A stretch of DNA of 42,500 nt, from NCBI GenBank assembly GCA_022496185.1, contig WTXG01000059.1, forward strand, positions 1 to 42,500, read 5' to 3'. A program made the translations under genes and the position numbers. This document shows positions 1 to 9,429 of this stretch, piece by piece (the first letter of the stretch is position 1; every line of letters begins with the position of its first letter). The notes below the pieces were generated by a model, which did not search any database, was not told where the DNA came from, and saw only the letters and a list, made by a program, of their open reading frames with translations. Source of the stretch: Multifurca ochricompacta (taxonomy: Eukaryota; Basidiomycota; Agaricomycetes; Russulales; Russulaceae).

Positions 1-1590
1 GGGAAAGGGTAACGGAGTGGACGGCCGTCGAATGTTGTCCTAATCCAAGACGACGAGGGAAAGGTTCGCTTGCGAACTTAAACCCCCTTTTTGGAAAGGA
101 CGCCTAAGAATGAACTGGTTCGAAAAACGTGAAATATTAATAATATATAGGGTATGAGGGTTGGCTGTGCAAATTCGATGAGTTGGTAGCGAGAAGTAAG
201 TGAAGGGGGCCATGCGATGTAGGTGGACGAACAGCCATCCAAGGGCCTTTGCTGTGAGTGTGTGGGCCAGAGAGAGAACAACCCGTGAAACGAATGAACC
301 ACAAGTGAGACATGAACTAGCTGTCCAAGCGACGAGAGGTACCTCAAAATCCCCCCTCCCCATAAAACCCGGGGGGCATTGGCTTGTTTGGCGAGGAGGA
401 GCCCAAAGTGAGGTGAGAGTGTGCATTTGTTGAACCCTGAAAACACGCATGTTAATTTATGCCCTGGATATCAAAGAATACCTTGTCAGCCGCTGGGCAC
501 ATCATGGTATGCATCCTCTCTGTCTGAGATATGTGAAAGCATTCCAGATATTGGCTTTCAACAAGCTGTCTCTCAAGCCAGAAAACTTTCGAGGCCATGC
601 GCGGCTCTGCGAGTGGTCAATCTAATTGGAATGCCCCTTCCTTTCTTTCGCATTGGGCGTCATTGCAAACAGGGTTCATTCATTTAGCCTCAGTTGCAAG
701 GCAATCGCATTCAATGCCAGCCATTGCCACGCAATACCAAATCCAAAAGGAAATCATAAGCAGGCGGTTTCATGAATTCCGCACTCCAATGCCTCGCGCA
801 CACGCCTCAACTCACGGACTACGATCTCCACCTCGCCGCCACCATTGGACGAGGGTGACAGCGAGTTGCCGTCTTTCGCCGACTCACAGTTTGACGAAGT
901 GCTGCAGGGTTCATTAGACCCAACTTTCTGCGCGACTCGGCAGCAGCAACGGAGAAGGGGCAGATGAGCAATTTACAACCCATACCCAACGATGACGAGG
1001 ACGCCGAAGAATAAGCGCATATACTCTTTTACTCTTCTACTCTTCTACTCTTCCCGTGAACGAGCCGTCTCGCGTCGGCCTCGCTAAAGCCTTGATTAAT
1101 TTCTCAGAGTACGCCATTTTCTCTACTTTTTGCTATCTTTTTTTGAGAATAGTCCGTCCACATCTCCAGTATTCGGCTGGTTTGTCCTGTTCGGGTACAC
1201 CATGATGCAACCATGTGGGGATATTTGCATTGAAGGACAGATCTTTGGCACCCCGCCAGGGCCAAGGCTTTACTCATACTTACTTCCTATTATTTCTTTC
1301 GCCTTACCTCCCCCCACGCCTCTTTTTTTCTCTTACACAGTTAGAAACCCATCCTACGCTGATCTTGTGTATACAGGGATTTATGTTTTGACCATGAAAT
1401 AGCATCATTTTGACCCCCTCAGTTGTGTGACCTAGCTCTTCAAGCGTAGCAACGAACTTTCTCTTTCTTTCGCTCCTTCACTTCTTAGACAGAACCGCCG
1501 ACTCCACTATGAACCTTCAGAACGTACAATGCACCCTCACTGCCCGCGACTCCATGCAATAAATGTGATCATTGGCAGAAATAAACGATA
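1..1590. other. Left-edge region without a supportable gene
   Basis: No convincing exon chain is visible. Open frames such as the minus one at 40-450 lack recognisable motifs or plausible splice partners. The stretch contains the diverged repeat block at 421-770, a short acidic coding-like piece at about 790-1013, a CT-rich microsatellite (tactctt-type units) near 1025-1055, and, from about 1527, the start of homology to the tandem array. Confidence 0.5.
421..770. repeat. Diverged direct repeat, left copy
   Basis: This block is similar in the same orientation to 7640-7880. Shared landmarks in the same order include a run reading taccttgtca..ctgctgggc, the phrase agctgtctctcaagcc, atgccccttcctttct, ggcaatcgcatt, and ggaaatcataagcagg. 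Similarity has several gaps and stops about 20 bases after the last landmark on both sides. The pair brackets the three-copy gene array. Whether it marks an insertion or segmental duplication is inference. Confidence 0.75.
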
Positions 1591-1658
1591 GAGCCCCAGA
1601 AATTGCAAGTCCAACTGTAATCTATGAAAGCGCACACCACACCCACCTCAGTCCTCTT

Positions 1659-3139
1659 TCAGGAGGCATCAACACCACCACCAGAAGAATTACGGGCCCA
1701 ACTTCGGATGTCCTTCGAAGGAGGTAGCCCCACCAAATTCATGTGCGATTTGTCGTACTCTTCAAGAGCTCGAAGGTTTGCTCGAACCAGGGAGTGGGCC
1801 GCATTCAACGCAGGTTCATCATCGACACCATCTTCCATTTCCCGGGATTCGCTGTCCCCTTGCGATCTGTCATCACTAGGATGCCTTCGCTTCCGAGATG
1901 TCCTTAGTACCTCGGGCTTGATTGAAGTCGCCATGGAGATCGAATCGCATCACGATTCTGCTGCTTAATGTCTTCTTTGCCACCTTTCGTTTCCCACTTT
2001 CGAATCATATTTTCCACTTCATTGGCAGAGTGATCTGCAACTCTGCAGAGAAACATGTAGCATATTATGAATCCAGAAACGTTGTCCAGCTTGAATTTCG
2101 GCTCCCCAGGAGATACATCCTAGGGCTCATGCAGATCTGATGTATGAAACGAAACCTATAGCACTTACCACTTCACCATCGCTCCACGTTGAAATGTACA
2201 TTGTCAAAATGCTGCCTACCACAGTTGCGCCGAACAATGGTCCATCTTCGAATCCTAAGGCCCGTCGCTGGTGTTGTGCTGAGCAGAGATACATAGCTAG
2301 TTGTCGTGAGGCAGAGACATGGTCCTTGGATTTGGCCTCGACAGCGAATGTAACCACCCTGTTAGGCTCCCAGTTCGCTTCAGAAGAAAAGACTGGGTTC
2401 TGTAGATCCATCAAGAATTGAACCCAGTCAAATGGTAGAACCATCGACATAATGACATCTGCCTTTGCAGTCCAAGGGGTGCAGGCAAGAACAGGTCCCT
2501 TTCTGCTCTTTGAAATCAGTCAGTAAGACATGACATTAGCATAAAAGAAGGAGATTACCGCAAATGGTGCTTTCCCTTTAGCCGCAGGGCAAAGGCAGAA
2601 CTAATTAAAGAGTCTGTTCCCATTCGTAACTCAGCCTCATTACTTGAACTATGCCTGTGAAAGTCCCAGCAATGTAAAAGGATGTGACGGTAGTGTTCAA
2701 GTTCATAGGGGTCATTGTCTTCAAGTTGGTCATCTTTTAAGTGGCTGACCCAGTGTGTGTACCTGGCTCCATCGTCCGCGAAGATCCATTGGGCAACCTA
2801 GAAAGTTATAAATCCATTGGACGGGTAGATTTTGTTCAAATACCTTTTTGTTCTCATGAAGGGACACCAAATCTATAAACTATGATGAAATGAATTTAGT
2901 ACAGGTACTCAGAGGGTCCGTGGTCGTACCTTTGTGTCCTTTATGCACCGCGGATACTTTATGTCGTTCAAAAAGGTCTCAAACAATGTCACAACAGTAG
3001 GTATCTCGTATAGGTTGTATTTGTTAAGCCTTGCTGATTCTTGCCACTTTTCATATGATGCCCACGAAAGCCTAGGTAACTTGGGTTTATTGCTCTATCA
3101 GGCTAACTACCACACTTACTCAGATGCGGAAAGTGACAT
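1659..3139 (-). CDS. Array gene copy 1, two one-base gaps
   Basis: This is the same six-exon gene as the intact copy at 3749-5230, read from an ATG at 3139 to a stop at 1659. Splice sites match copy 2. Two single-base absences break the frame. One is a run of four G instead of five near 2475 (plus strand), in the exon that opens the conserved middle domain. The other is cttgattg instead of cttggattg near 1917, in the last exon. With those two bases present the product would match copy 2 closely. Since unrelated conserved genes in this window also lack single bases, the breaks may be consensus errors rather than true inactivation. The function is unknown. Confidence 0.6.
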
Positions 3140-3356
3140 GCTGGTGAAGTATATCCGTTAAAAGCGTAGACAAAAGTGATAAAACTGACGAACGGTGTAT
3201 CAATAGGGGTAATCCTCAAGTGATAACCGGCTCGGCCCGACCCGATGAGATAAGATTCACCGTCTGACGTGTATCAGCTTTGGCTCAGACCTCACAAAAG
3301 CAAATTTAACAATCACTTTTACTCCTTATTTGTGCCCACTCTGCTCTAAGAATACA

Positions 3357-3390
3357 GGAGCTCAAGACTGGAGTCTTCAAGCTAAGCTCC
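3357..3390. promoter_or_regulatory. Nested inverted repeat upstream of copy 1
   Basis: An outer pair ggagct / agctcc (3357-3362 and 3385-3390) encloses a perfect inner palindrome aagactggagtctt (3364-3377). It lies about 220 bases upstream of the copy 1 start codon. It could be a dimer-binding site or a hairpin; no function is known. Confidence 0.4.
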
Positions 3391-3748
3391 TACATTATTT
3401 ATACACATCAAGTGGGAATATGGTAGGATAACAGAGAGAGTAAGAGAGGTGTTGAGGATGCTGCCTGCTGAGGGCGAGATCGGGAAAAACGCGAAAGGAA
3501 GAAAAGAAGATTATCGTATCGTGCAGTTAACAATTAACGGTTTTTAAGCATATGCAACACACTGCCATGCAAGCGCATCAATGAAATTCAATTTTAAAAA
3601 AAATGCACCCCCACCGCCCGCGACTCCACGAATGTGATCACTGGGAGAAAATAAAAATGGCATGGAACAGTACAAGACACAAGCCCCAGAAATTGCAAGT
3701 CCAACTGTAATCTATGAAAGCGCACACCACACCCACCTCAGTCCTCTT

Positions 3749-5230
3749 TCAGGAGGCATCAACACCACCACCAGAAGAATTACGGGCCCAACTTCGGATG
3801 TCCTTCGAAGGAGGTAGCCCCACCAAATTCATGTGCGATTTGTCGTACTCTTCAAGAGCTCGAAGGTTTGCTCGAACCAGGGAGTGGGCCGCATTCAACG
3901 CAGGTTCATCCTCGACACCGTCTTCCATTTCCCGGGATCCACTGTCCCCTAGCGATCTGTCATCACTAGGATGCCTTCGCTTCCGAGATGTCCTTAGTAC
4001 CTCGGGCTTGGATTGAAGTCGCCATGGAGACCGAGTCGCATCACGATTCCGCTGCTTTATGTCTTCTTTGCCACCTTTCGTCCCCCACTTTCGAATCATA
4101 TTTTCCACTTCATTGGCAGAGTGATCTGCAACTCTGCAGAGAAACATGTAGCATTTTATGAATCCAGAAACGTTGTCCAGCTTGAAGTTCGGCATCCCGG
4201 GAGCTACATCCTAAGGATAATACAGACCTGATATACGAAACGAAAACTATAGCACTTACCACTTTGTCATTTCCCCATGTTGAAATGTATATTGTCAAAA
4301 TGCTGCCTACCACAGTTGCACCGAACAATGGTCCATCTTCGAATCCTAAGGCCCGTCGCTGGTGTTGTGCTGAGCAGAGATACATAGCTAGTTGTCGTGA
4401 GGCAGAGACACGGTCCTTGGATTTGGCCTCGACAGCGAATGTAACCACCCTGTTAGGCTCCCAGTTCGCTTCAGAAGAAAAGACTGGGTTCTGTAGATCC
4501 ATCAAGAATTGAACCCAGTCAAATGGTAGAACCATCGACATAATGACATCTGCCTTTGCAGTCCAAGGGGGTGCAGGCAAGAACAGGTCCCTTTCTGCTC
4601 TTTGAAATCAGTCAGTAAGACATGACATTAGCATAAAAGAAGGAGATTACCGCAAATGGTGCTTTCCCTTTAGCCGCAGGGCAAAGGCAGAACTAATTAA
4701 AGAGTCTGTTCCCATTCGTAACTCAGCCTCATTACTTGAACTATGCCTGTGAAAGTCCCAGCAATGTAAAAGGATGTGACGGTAGTGTTCAAGTTCATAG
4801 GGGTCGTTGTCTTCAAGTTGGTCATCTTTTAAGTGGCTGACCCAGTGTGTGTACCTGGCTCCATCGTCCGCGAAGATCCATTGGGCAACCTAGAAAGTTA
4901 TAAATCCATTGGACGGGTAGATTTTGTTCAAATACCTTTTTGTTCTCATGAAGGGACACCAAATCTATAAACTATGATGAAATGAATTTAGTACAGGTAC
5001 TCGAGGGTCCGTGGTCGTACCTTTGTGTCCTTTATGCACCGCGGATACTTTATGTCGTTCAAAAAGGTCTCAAACAATGTCACAACAGTAGGTATCTCGT
5101 ATAGGTTGTATTTGTTAAGCCTTGCTGATTCTTGCCACTTTTCATATGATGCCCACGAAAGCCTAGGTAACTTGGGTTTATTGCTCTATCAGGCTAACTA
5201 CCACACTTACTCAGATGCGGAAAGTGACAT
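3749..5230 (-). CDS. Array gene copy 2, intact 412-aa protein of unknown function
   Basis: Six exons keep frame throughout: 5211-5230, 5021-5162, 4936-4971, 4651-4889, 4260-4599 and 3749-4210. All introns are GT-AG and 48-52 nt. The N-terminal third is rich in Trp, Tyr and Leu (a stretch reading YEKWQESARLNKYNLYEIP). The centre has VVTFAVEAKSKD followed by ASRQLAMYL and a hydrophobic LFGATVVGSILTIYIS. A V-E-A-K strand followed by a QL..Y helix resembles the (D/E)xK plus QxxxY layout of PD-(D/E)XK nucleases, but I could not place a convincing first Asp. The C-terminus is charged (KRRHPSDD) and probably disordered. No signal peptide is seen. The gene structure and intactness are well supported; the nuclease-like fold is only a hypothesis. 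Confidence 0.75.
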
Positions 5231-5447
5231 GCTGGTGAAGTATATCCGTTAAAAGCGTAGACAAAAGTGATAAAACTGACGAACGGTGTATCAATAGGGG
5301 TAATCCTCAAGTGATAACCGGCTCGGCCCGACCCGATGAGATAAGATTCACCGTCTGACGTGTATCAGCTTTGGCTCAGACCTCACAAAAGCAAATTTAA
5401 CAATCACTTTTACTCCTTATTTGTGCCCACTCTGCTCTAAGAATACA

Positions 5448-5481
5448 GGAGCTCAAGACTGGAGTCTTCAAGCTAAGCTCC
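5448..5481. promoter_or_regulatory. Nested inverted repeat upstream of copy 2
   Basis: This is the exact counterpart, one array period away, of the inverted repeat at 3357-3390. It again lies about 220 bases upstream of the gene start. I do not find it upstream of copy 3. Confidence 0.4.
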
Positions 5482-5839
5482 TACATTATTTATACACATC
5501 AAGTGGGAATATGGTAGGATAACAGAGAGAGTAAGAGAGGTGTTGAGGATGCTGCCTGCTGAGGGCGAGATCGGGAAAAACGCGAAAGGAAGAAAAGAAG
5601 ATTATCGTATCGTGCAGTTAACAATTAACGGTTTTTAAGCATATGCAACACACTGCCATGCAAGCGCATCAATGAAATTCAATTTTAAAAAAAATGCACC
5701 CCCACCGCCCGCGACTCCACGAATGTGATCACTGGGAGAAAATAAAAATGGCATGGAACAGTACAAGACACAAGCCCCAGAAATTGCAAGTCTAACTGTA
5801 ATCTATGAAAGCACACACCACACCCACCTCAGTCCTCTT

Positions 5840-7354
5840 TCAGGAGGCATCAACAACACTACCAGAAGAATTACGGGCCCAACTTCGGATGTCCTTCGAA
5901 GGAGGTAGCCCCACCAATTCATGTGCGATTTGTTGTACTCTTCAAGAGCTCAAAGGTTTGCCCGAACTAGAGGGTCACCTCCCTGTATAACCGGCTCCTC
6001 ATCCTGGGCATGGGCCTCATTCAAAGCAGGCTCACCTTTAACATTATCTCTGAAAGACTCGAGGCCTTTCATTCCCCAGGATTCGCTGTTCCCTTACGAT
6101 CTGTCATCACTAGGATGCCCTCGCTTCCGAGACGTCTTTGGTGTCTCGGGCTTGGATTGAAGTCGCCATGGAGATCGATCGCATCACGATTCTGCTGCTT
6201 AATGTCTTCTTTGCCACCTTGCGTTTCCCACTTTCGAATCATATTTTCCACTTCATTGGCAGAGTGATCTGCAACCTTGCAGAGAAACATGTAGCATTTT
6301 ATGAATCCAGAAAAGTGTCCAGCTTGAAGTTCGGCACCCAGGAGTACATACTAAGGCTAATGTAGACCTGATGTACGAAATGAAAACTATAGCACTTACC
6401 ACTTCACCATCGCTCCATGTTGAAATGTACATTGTCAAAATGCTGCCTATCACAGTTGCACCGAACAATGGTCCATCTTCGAATCCTAAGGCCCGTCGCT
6501 GGTGTTGAGCTGAGCAGAGATACATAGCTAGTTGTCGTGAGGCAGAGACATGGTCCTTGGATTTAGCCTCGACAGCGAATGTAACCACGCTGTTAGGCTC
6601 CCGTTCGCTTCAGAAGAAAAGACTGGGTTCTGTAGTCCATCAAGAATTGAACCCAGTCAATGGTAAACCATTGACTAATGACATCTGCCTTTGCAATCCA
6701 AGGGGCTGAGGCAAGAACAGCTCCCTTTCTGCTCTTTGAAATCAGTCAGTAAGACATGACATTAGCATAAAAGAAGGAGATTACCCAAACGGTGCTTTCC
6801 CTGTAGCCGCAGGGCAAAGGCAGAATTAATTAAAGGTCTGTTCCCATTCGAACTCGGCCTCATTATATGAACTACTCAAGTGAGAGTCCCAGCAGTATAA
6901 GAGGACGTGACGGTACTGTTCAATCTCGTAGGGGTCGTCGTCTTCAAGTCGGTCATCTTTTAAGTGCTGACCCAGTGTGTGTACCTAGTCCATCGTCCGC
7001 GAAGATCCTTGGGCAACCTAGAAAGTTATAAATCCATTGGACGGGTAGATTTTGTTCAGATACCTTTTTGTCCTCATGAAGGGACACCAATTCTATAAAC
7101 TATGATGAAATAATTTAGTACAGGTACTCGGAGGGTCCGTGGTCTACCTTTGTGTCCTTTATGCACGCGGATACTTTATGTCGTTCAAAAAGGTCTCAAA
7201 CAATGTCACAACAGTAGGTGTCGTGTATAATTGCATTTGTTAAGCCTTGCTGATTCTTGCCACTTTCATATGATGCCCTCGAAAGCCTAAGTAGCTTGAG
7301 TTCATTGCTCTATCAGGCTGACCACCACACTCACCCAGATGCGGAAAGTGACAT
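5840..7354 (-). pseudogene. Array gene copy 3, degraded
   Basis: This is homologous to copies 1 and 2 from the equivalent start (7354) to the equivalent stop (5840), but has many one-base gaps. Examples are altered bases at the start of the middle domain near 6,700, missing bases near 6,610-6,680, and a shifted junction near 6,340. No continuous reading frame can be made by splicing alone. The region encoding the charged tail (about 5,970-6,080) is longer and different from that in copies 1 and 2, so this may be the oldest unit. Some gaps could be consensus errors, but their number and the added substitutions favour real decay. Confidence 0.65.
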
Positions 7355-7639
7355 GCTGGTGAAGTGTATCCGTTAAAAGGCTAGATAATAGACAATGTGA
7401 CGAACGGTATGTCAGTCGATTGAACCGGCTCAGGCACATGACTCGAGATGGATGTGTTTCAACCGGACTACAACGCATGTTGTTGTGAGCTGATTGAGAT
7501 ATGAAGGAGCGTGATTGGCGTACTCTTTGCGAACTCTGGCCAGACTAGATAACCATCGCGATGATTTTGCCTTTGATGGTGTTTTGGACGTGCTGGCGTC
7601 CATGTAGTATTGTGGAAAGGGTGGAGAAATGATGATGCC

Positions 7640-7880
7640 AATTTATAATACCTTGTCAACTGCTGGGCGCATCTGTTTGAGTGTGCGTCAGATATTGGCA
7701 TTCCAAAAGCTGTCTCTCAAGCCTTCGATTCAATCAAACAAGGAATGCCCCTTCCTTTCTTGGGCATTGTGCGTCATTGGGGGGTTCATTCAATTAGCCT
7801 CAATCGTAAGGCAATCGCATTGAATGCCGTTGCCAGGCTAGACCAAAAACCAAAAAAGGAAATCATAAGCAGGTGGTTAT
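7640..7880. repeat. Diverged direct repeat, right copy
   Basis: This is the partner of 421-770, in the same orientation. It occupies the space between array unit 3 and the 3' end of the heme lyase gene (stop at 7925), so it may include that gene's 3' UTR or terminator region. The left copy would then be a stray duplicate of this flank. Confidence 0.7.
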
Positions 7881-7924
7881 TAAAGGTGATTACCCCCTGC
7901 CGGAAGAATACATGTCTATGATCA

Positions 7925-8938
7925 TCAAGTATGTGTTGCTTCCGTAGCCATTTTACCCCACGCCTCTCGAGTAGCCGCACGAACGCGCATGCTGATGCTG
8001 CCAAAGCTGTCCAAGGCGGGGCGGACGTCAAGGGAGAAGACCGGCGATCCGTCTGGGAGCGGCGGCACGCCATAGTAATCAATCACATATCTAACTTCTT
8101 CGCCAGTTGACGGACGTCGGACGACCCAGTCGTGCCGGTCAAATGGCGGTTCGGTGCTGGGCAAATCCATGATGAGCTTTGTTGTTTGTCCACGCAACAC
8201 AGAGAGAGTTAGATAATGATCATAGGAACCTACTTGAAGCGATCTGGTAAGAGCCAACCAGCAAATAGCCAGAACCTCGCCTTTGGTGATAATTGACCCG
8301 GCCGCCCTTTGAACCGCACGAGCTGCAACTTTTCGTCCCTGTTCAAAAAAAGCGTACATATGTATGTCAGATGGGGATAAGTCTGTGGAAAGGGGGGGGG
8401 GGGGGGCTAGGGACACACTTGTTGACTTGCGCCTCCCATTTTTGAACTTCTTCCCAGGCTTCTCGTTCAAGAAATTGTGTATTTCTACCATGGTCTCAAT
8501 CTCATTTTCTGGTGTTTCCCAACCTTTTCGGACCAAGGCGTTGTAGAATTGCTGAGGAGATGGATACTCCCATTGTCCCGCGGCATCACGGGGTATCGAA
8601 GAAGTGGTACGCTCGGTAGGAAGGTCAATCGTCTGTGAGGGGGCACGGTCTTGCGTAAGAACGGGGAGATGATTGCGGGGATCTAGTGTTTCCGGTTGCA
8701 CGGGACATTGGGCAGGAGCACTTGACGAAGCTCTCGACATGGAAGAGTGATCAACGGGACAACTCGTAGTGGAAGACGATGACTGCGCATGTTTTGCTAG
8801 GGAGGTGTGATCTACTGGGCAGGAAGAAGATGGTTGTGAGTGTTTTGCAAACGCCGAATGATCTACAGGACAGCTAGCGGGTGAGGATGAGCTGGATTGA
8901 TGTTGGGTATGCTGGGTGGAGGAAGTAACCTGGCCCAT
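7925..8938 (-). CDS. CYC3: Cytochrome c heme lyase (holocytochrome c synthase)
   Basis: The enzyme attaches heme covalently to the CxxCH cysteines of apocytochrome c in the mitochondrial intermembrane space. Exons are 8419-8938, 8234-8338 and 7925-8156 (introns 80 and 77 nt), giving about 285 aa. Family signs are three CPVDH repeats plus a fourth CPV near the N-terminus, the LPTER..SSIPR stretch, YPSPQQFYNALVRKGWETP, GRPGQLSPKARF, the NTEPPFDRHDW motif (created across intron 2, with the heme-ligand His) and VRYVIDYY plus LDVRPALD near the end. The frame slips by one base near 8461, between the segments FLNE and AWEEVQKWE. One extra base there restores the conserved order, so a consensus deletion is likely. 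The start ATG opens the CPV-repeat leader. Confidence 0.93.
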   Translation of the reverse strand: MGQVTSSTQHTQHQSSSSSPASCPVDHSAFAKHSQPSSSCPVDHTSLAKHAQSSSSTTSCPVDHSSMSRASSSAPAQCPVQPETLDPRNHLPVLTQDRAPSQTIDLPTERTTSSIPRDAAGQWEYPSPQQFYNALVRKGWETPENEIETMVEIHNFLNEKPGKKFKNGRRKSTSVSLAPPPPLSTDLSPSDIHMYAFFEQGRKVAARAVQRAAGSIITKGEVLAICWLALTRSLQVGSYDHYLTLSVLRGQTTKLIMDLPSTEPPFDRHDWVVRRPSTGEEVRYVIDYYGVPPLPDGSPVFSLDVRPALDSFGSISMRVRAATREAWGKMATEATHT

Positions 8939-9086
8939 ATTTTATCTTTTTTTTTTTTAGGAAGGAGAGCGAGGGAATGGAATGTCACGATAAGACCTTT
9001 TTGCTTGACTGTCTGTCGACTCTCCAAACAACGAACAAGTAAGTGAGAACGGACGTTGTCGACGCCGCGCCACGACGGACTTTACA

Positions 9087-9105
9087 CCAATCCTCGTCAC
9101 GTGAC
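9087..9105. promoter_or_regulatory. CCAAT box next to a CACGTG palindrome, CYC3 promoter
   Basis: CCAAT at 9087-9091 is followed by the 10-base palindrome gtcacgtgac (9096-9105), about 150-170 bases upstream of the CYC3 start. CCAAT is the known target of the HAP/NF-Y complex that drives respiratory genes in fungi. CACGTG is an E-box bound by bHLH factors such as Cbf1. The sites are seen directly; their use here is inference. Confidence 0.45.
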
Positions 9106-9341
9106 AGAAGGGTCGGGCCGTTATAATCCGACGACTGACCGACACCGACACATACACACAACCAACTTCTCTTCTTGGCGCGTGCGCCCACAGTTGGAGG
9201 GTTACCCGGGGGCAGACCTCTACATCTATACCTACATCTACACAAATATATAACCCAAGATGTCTCTTATCATGTCCCTGTCCCTGACCACCCTTCCTTC
9301 CCTTCCCAGAGACCCCAGAACGCTCTTCTGACGGCGACTCA

Positions 9342-9420
9342 TATCCGTCCGTCCGCTTATCATTGTGTTTCGTGGGATAATTGGACTTTAACCTTACTAA
9401 ACGGACGGATAATGGGATAA
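9342..9420. promoter_or_regulatory. 10-bp inverted repeat and paired GGGATAA elements
   Basis: tatccgtccg (9342-9351) and its exact complement cggacggata (9402-9411) are separated by 50 bases. The heptamer gggataa occurs at 9374-9380 and again at 9414-9420. The combination looks like a regulatory site cluster, possibly for GATA-type factors, about 400-480 bases upstream of CYC3. No gene is assigned on the other side. Confidence 0.3.
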
Positions 9421-9429
9421 CGTCCGTCG

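Larger units (their letters stand above)
1527..7440. repeat. Three-copy tandem array, period about 2,091 bp
   Basis: Equivalent landmarks recur at 1624, 3714 and 5805, giving spacings of 2,090 and 2,091 bases. Units 1 and 2 look almost identical by eye over long stretches (for example 2,940-3,600 against 5,030-5,690). Unit 3 (about 5,773-7,440) is clearly more diverged, with many small gaps and a different segment near 5,970-6,080. Each unit carries one complete minus-strand gene plus its upstream spacer, so gene and promoter were duplicated together. Unequal crossing-over is the simplest explanation. Confidence 0.95.

Noticed and set aside
40..450. 136-codon open frame on the minus strand
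   Set aside because: No motif, no splice partner and an amino-acid pattern typical of chance; part overlaps the repeat block.
1624..1968. Plus-strand open frame, repeated at 3714 and in part at 5805
   Set aside because: It is antisense to the last exon of the array genes, whose minus-strand exon chain is much better supported.
2934..3161. Plus-strand 75-codon frame, repeated identically at 5025
   Set aside because: Antisense to exons 1 and 2 of the array gene; its identity between copies simply reflects the recent duplication.
8364..8546. Plus-strand open frame within CYC3
   Set aside because: Antisense to the heme lyase exon 1 and intron 1; no independent support.
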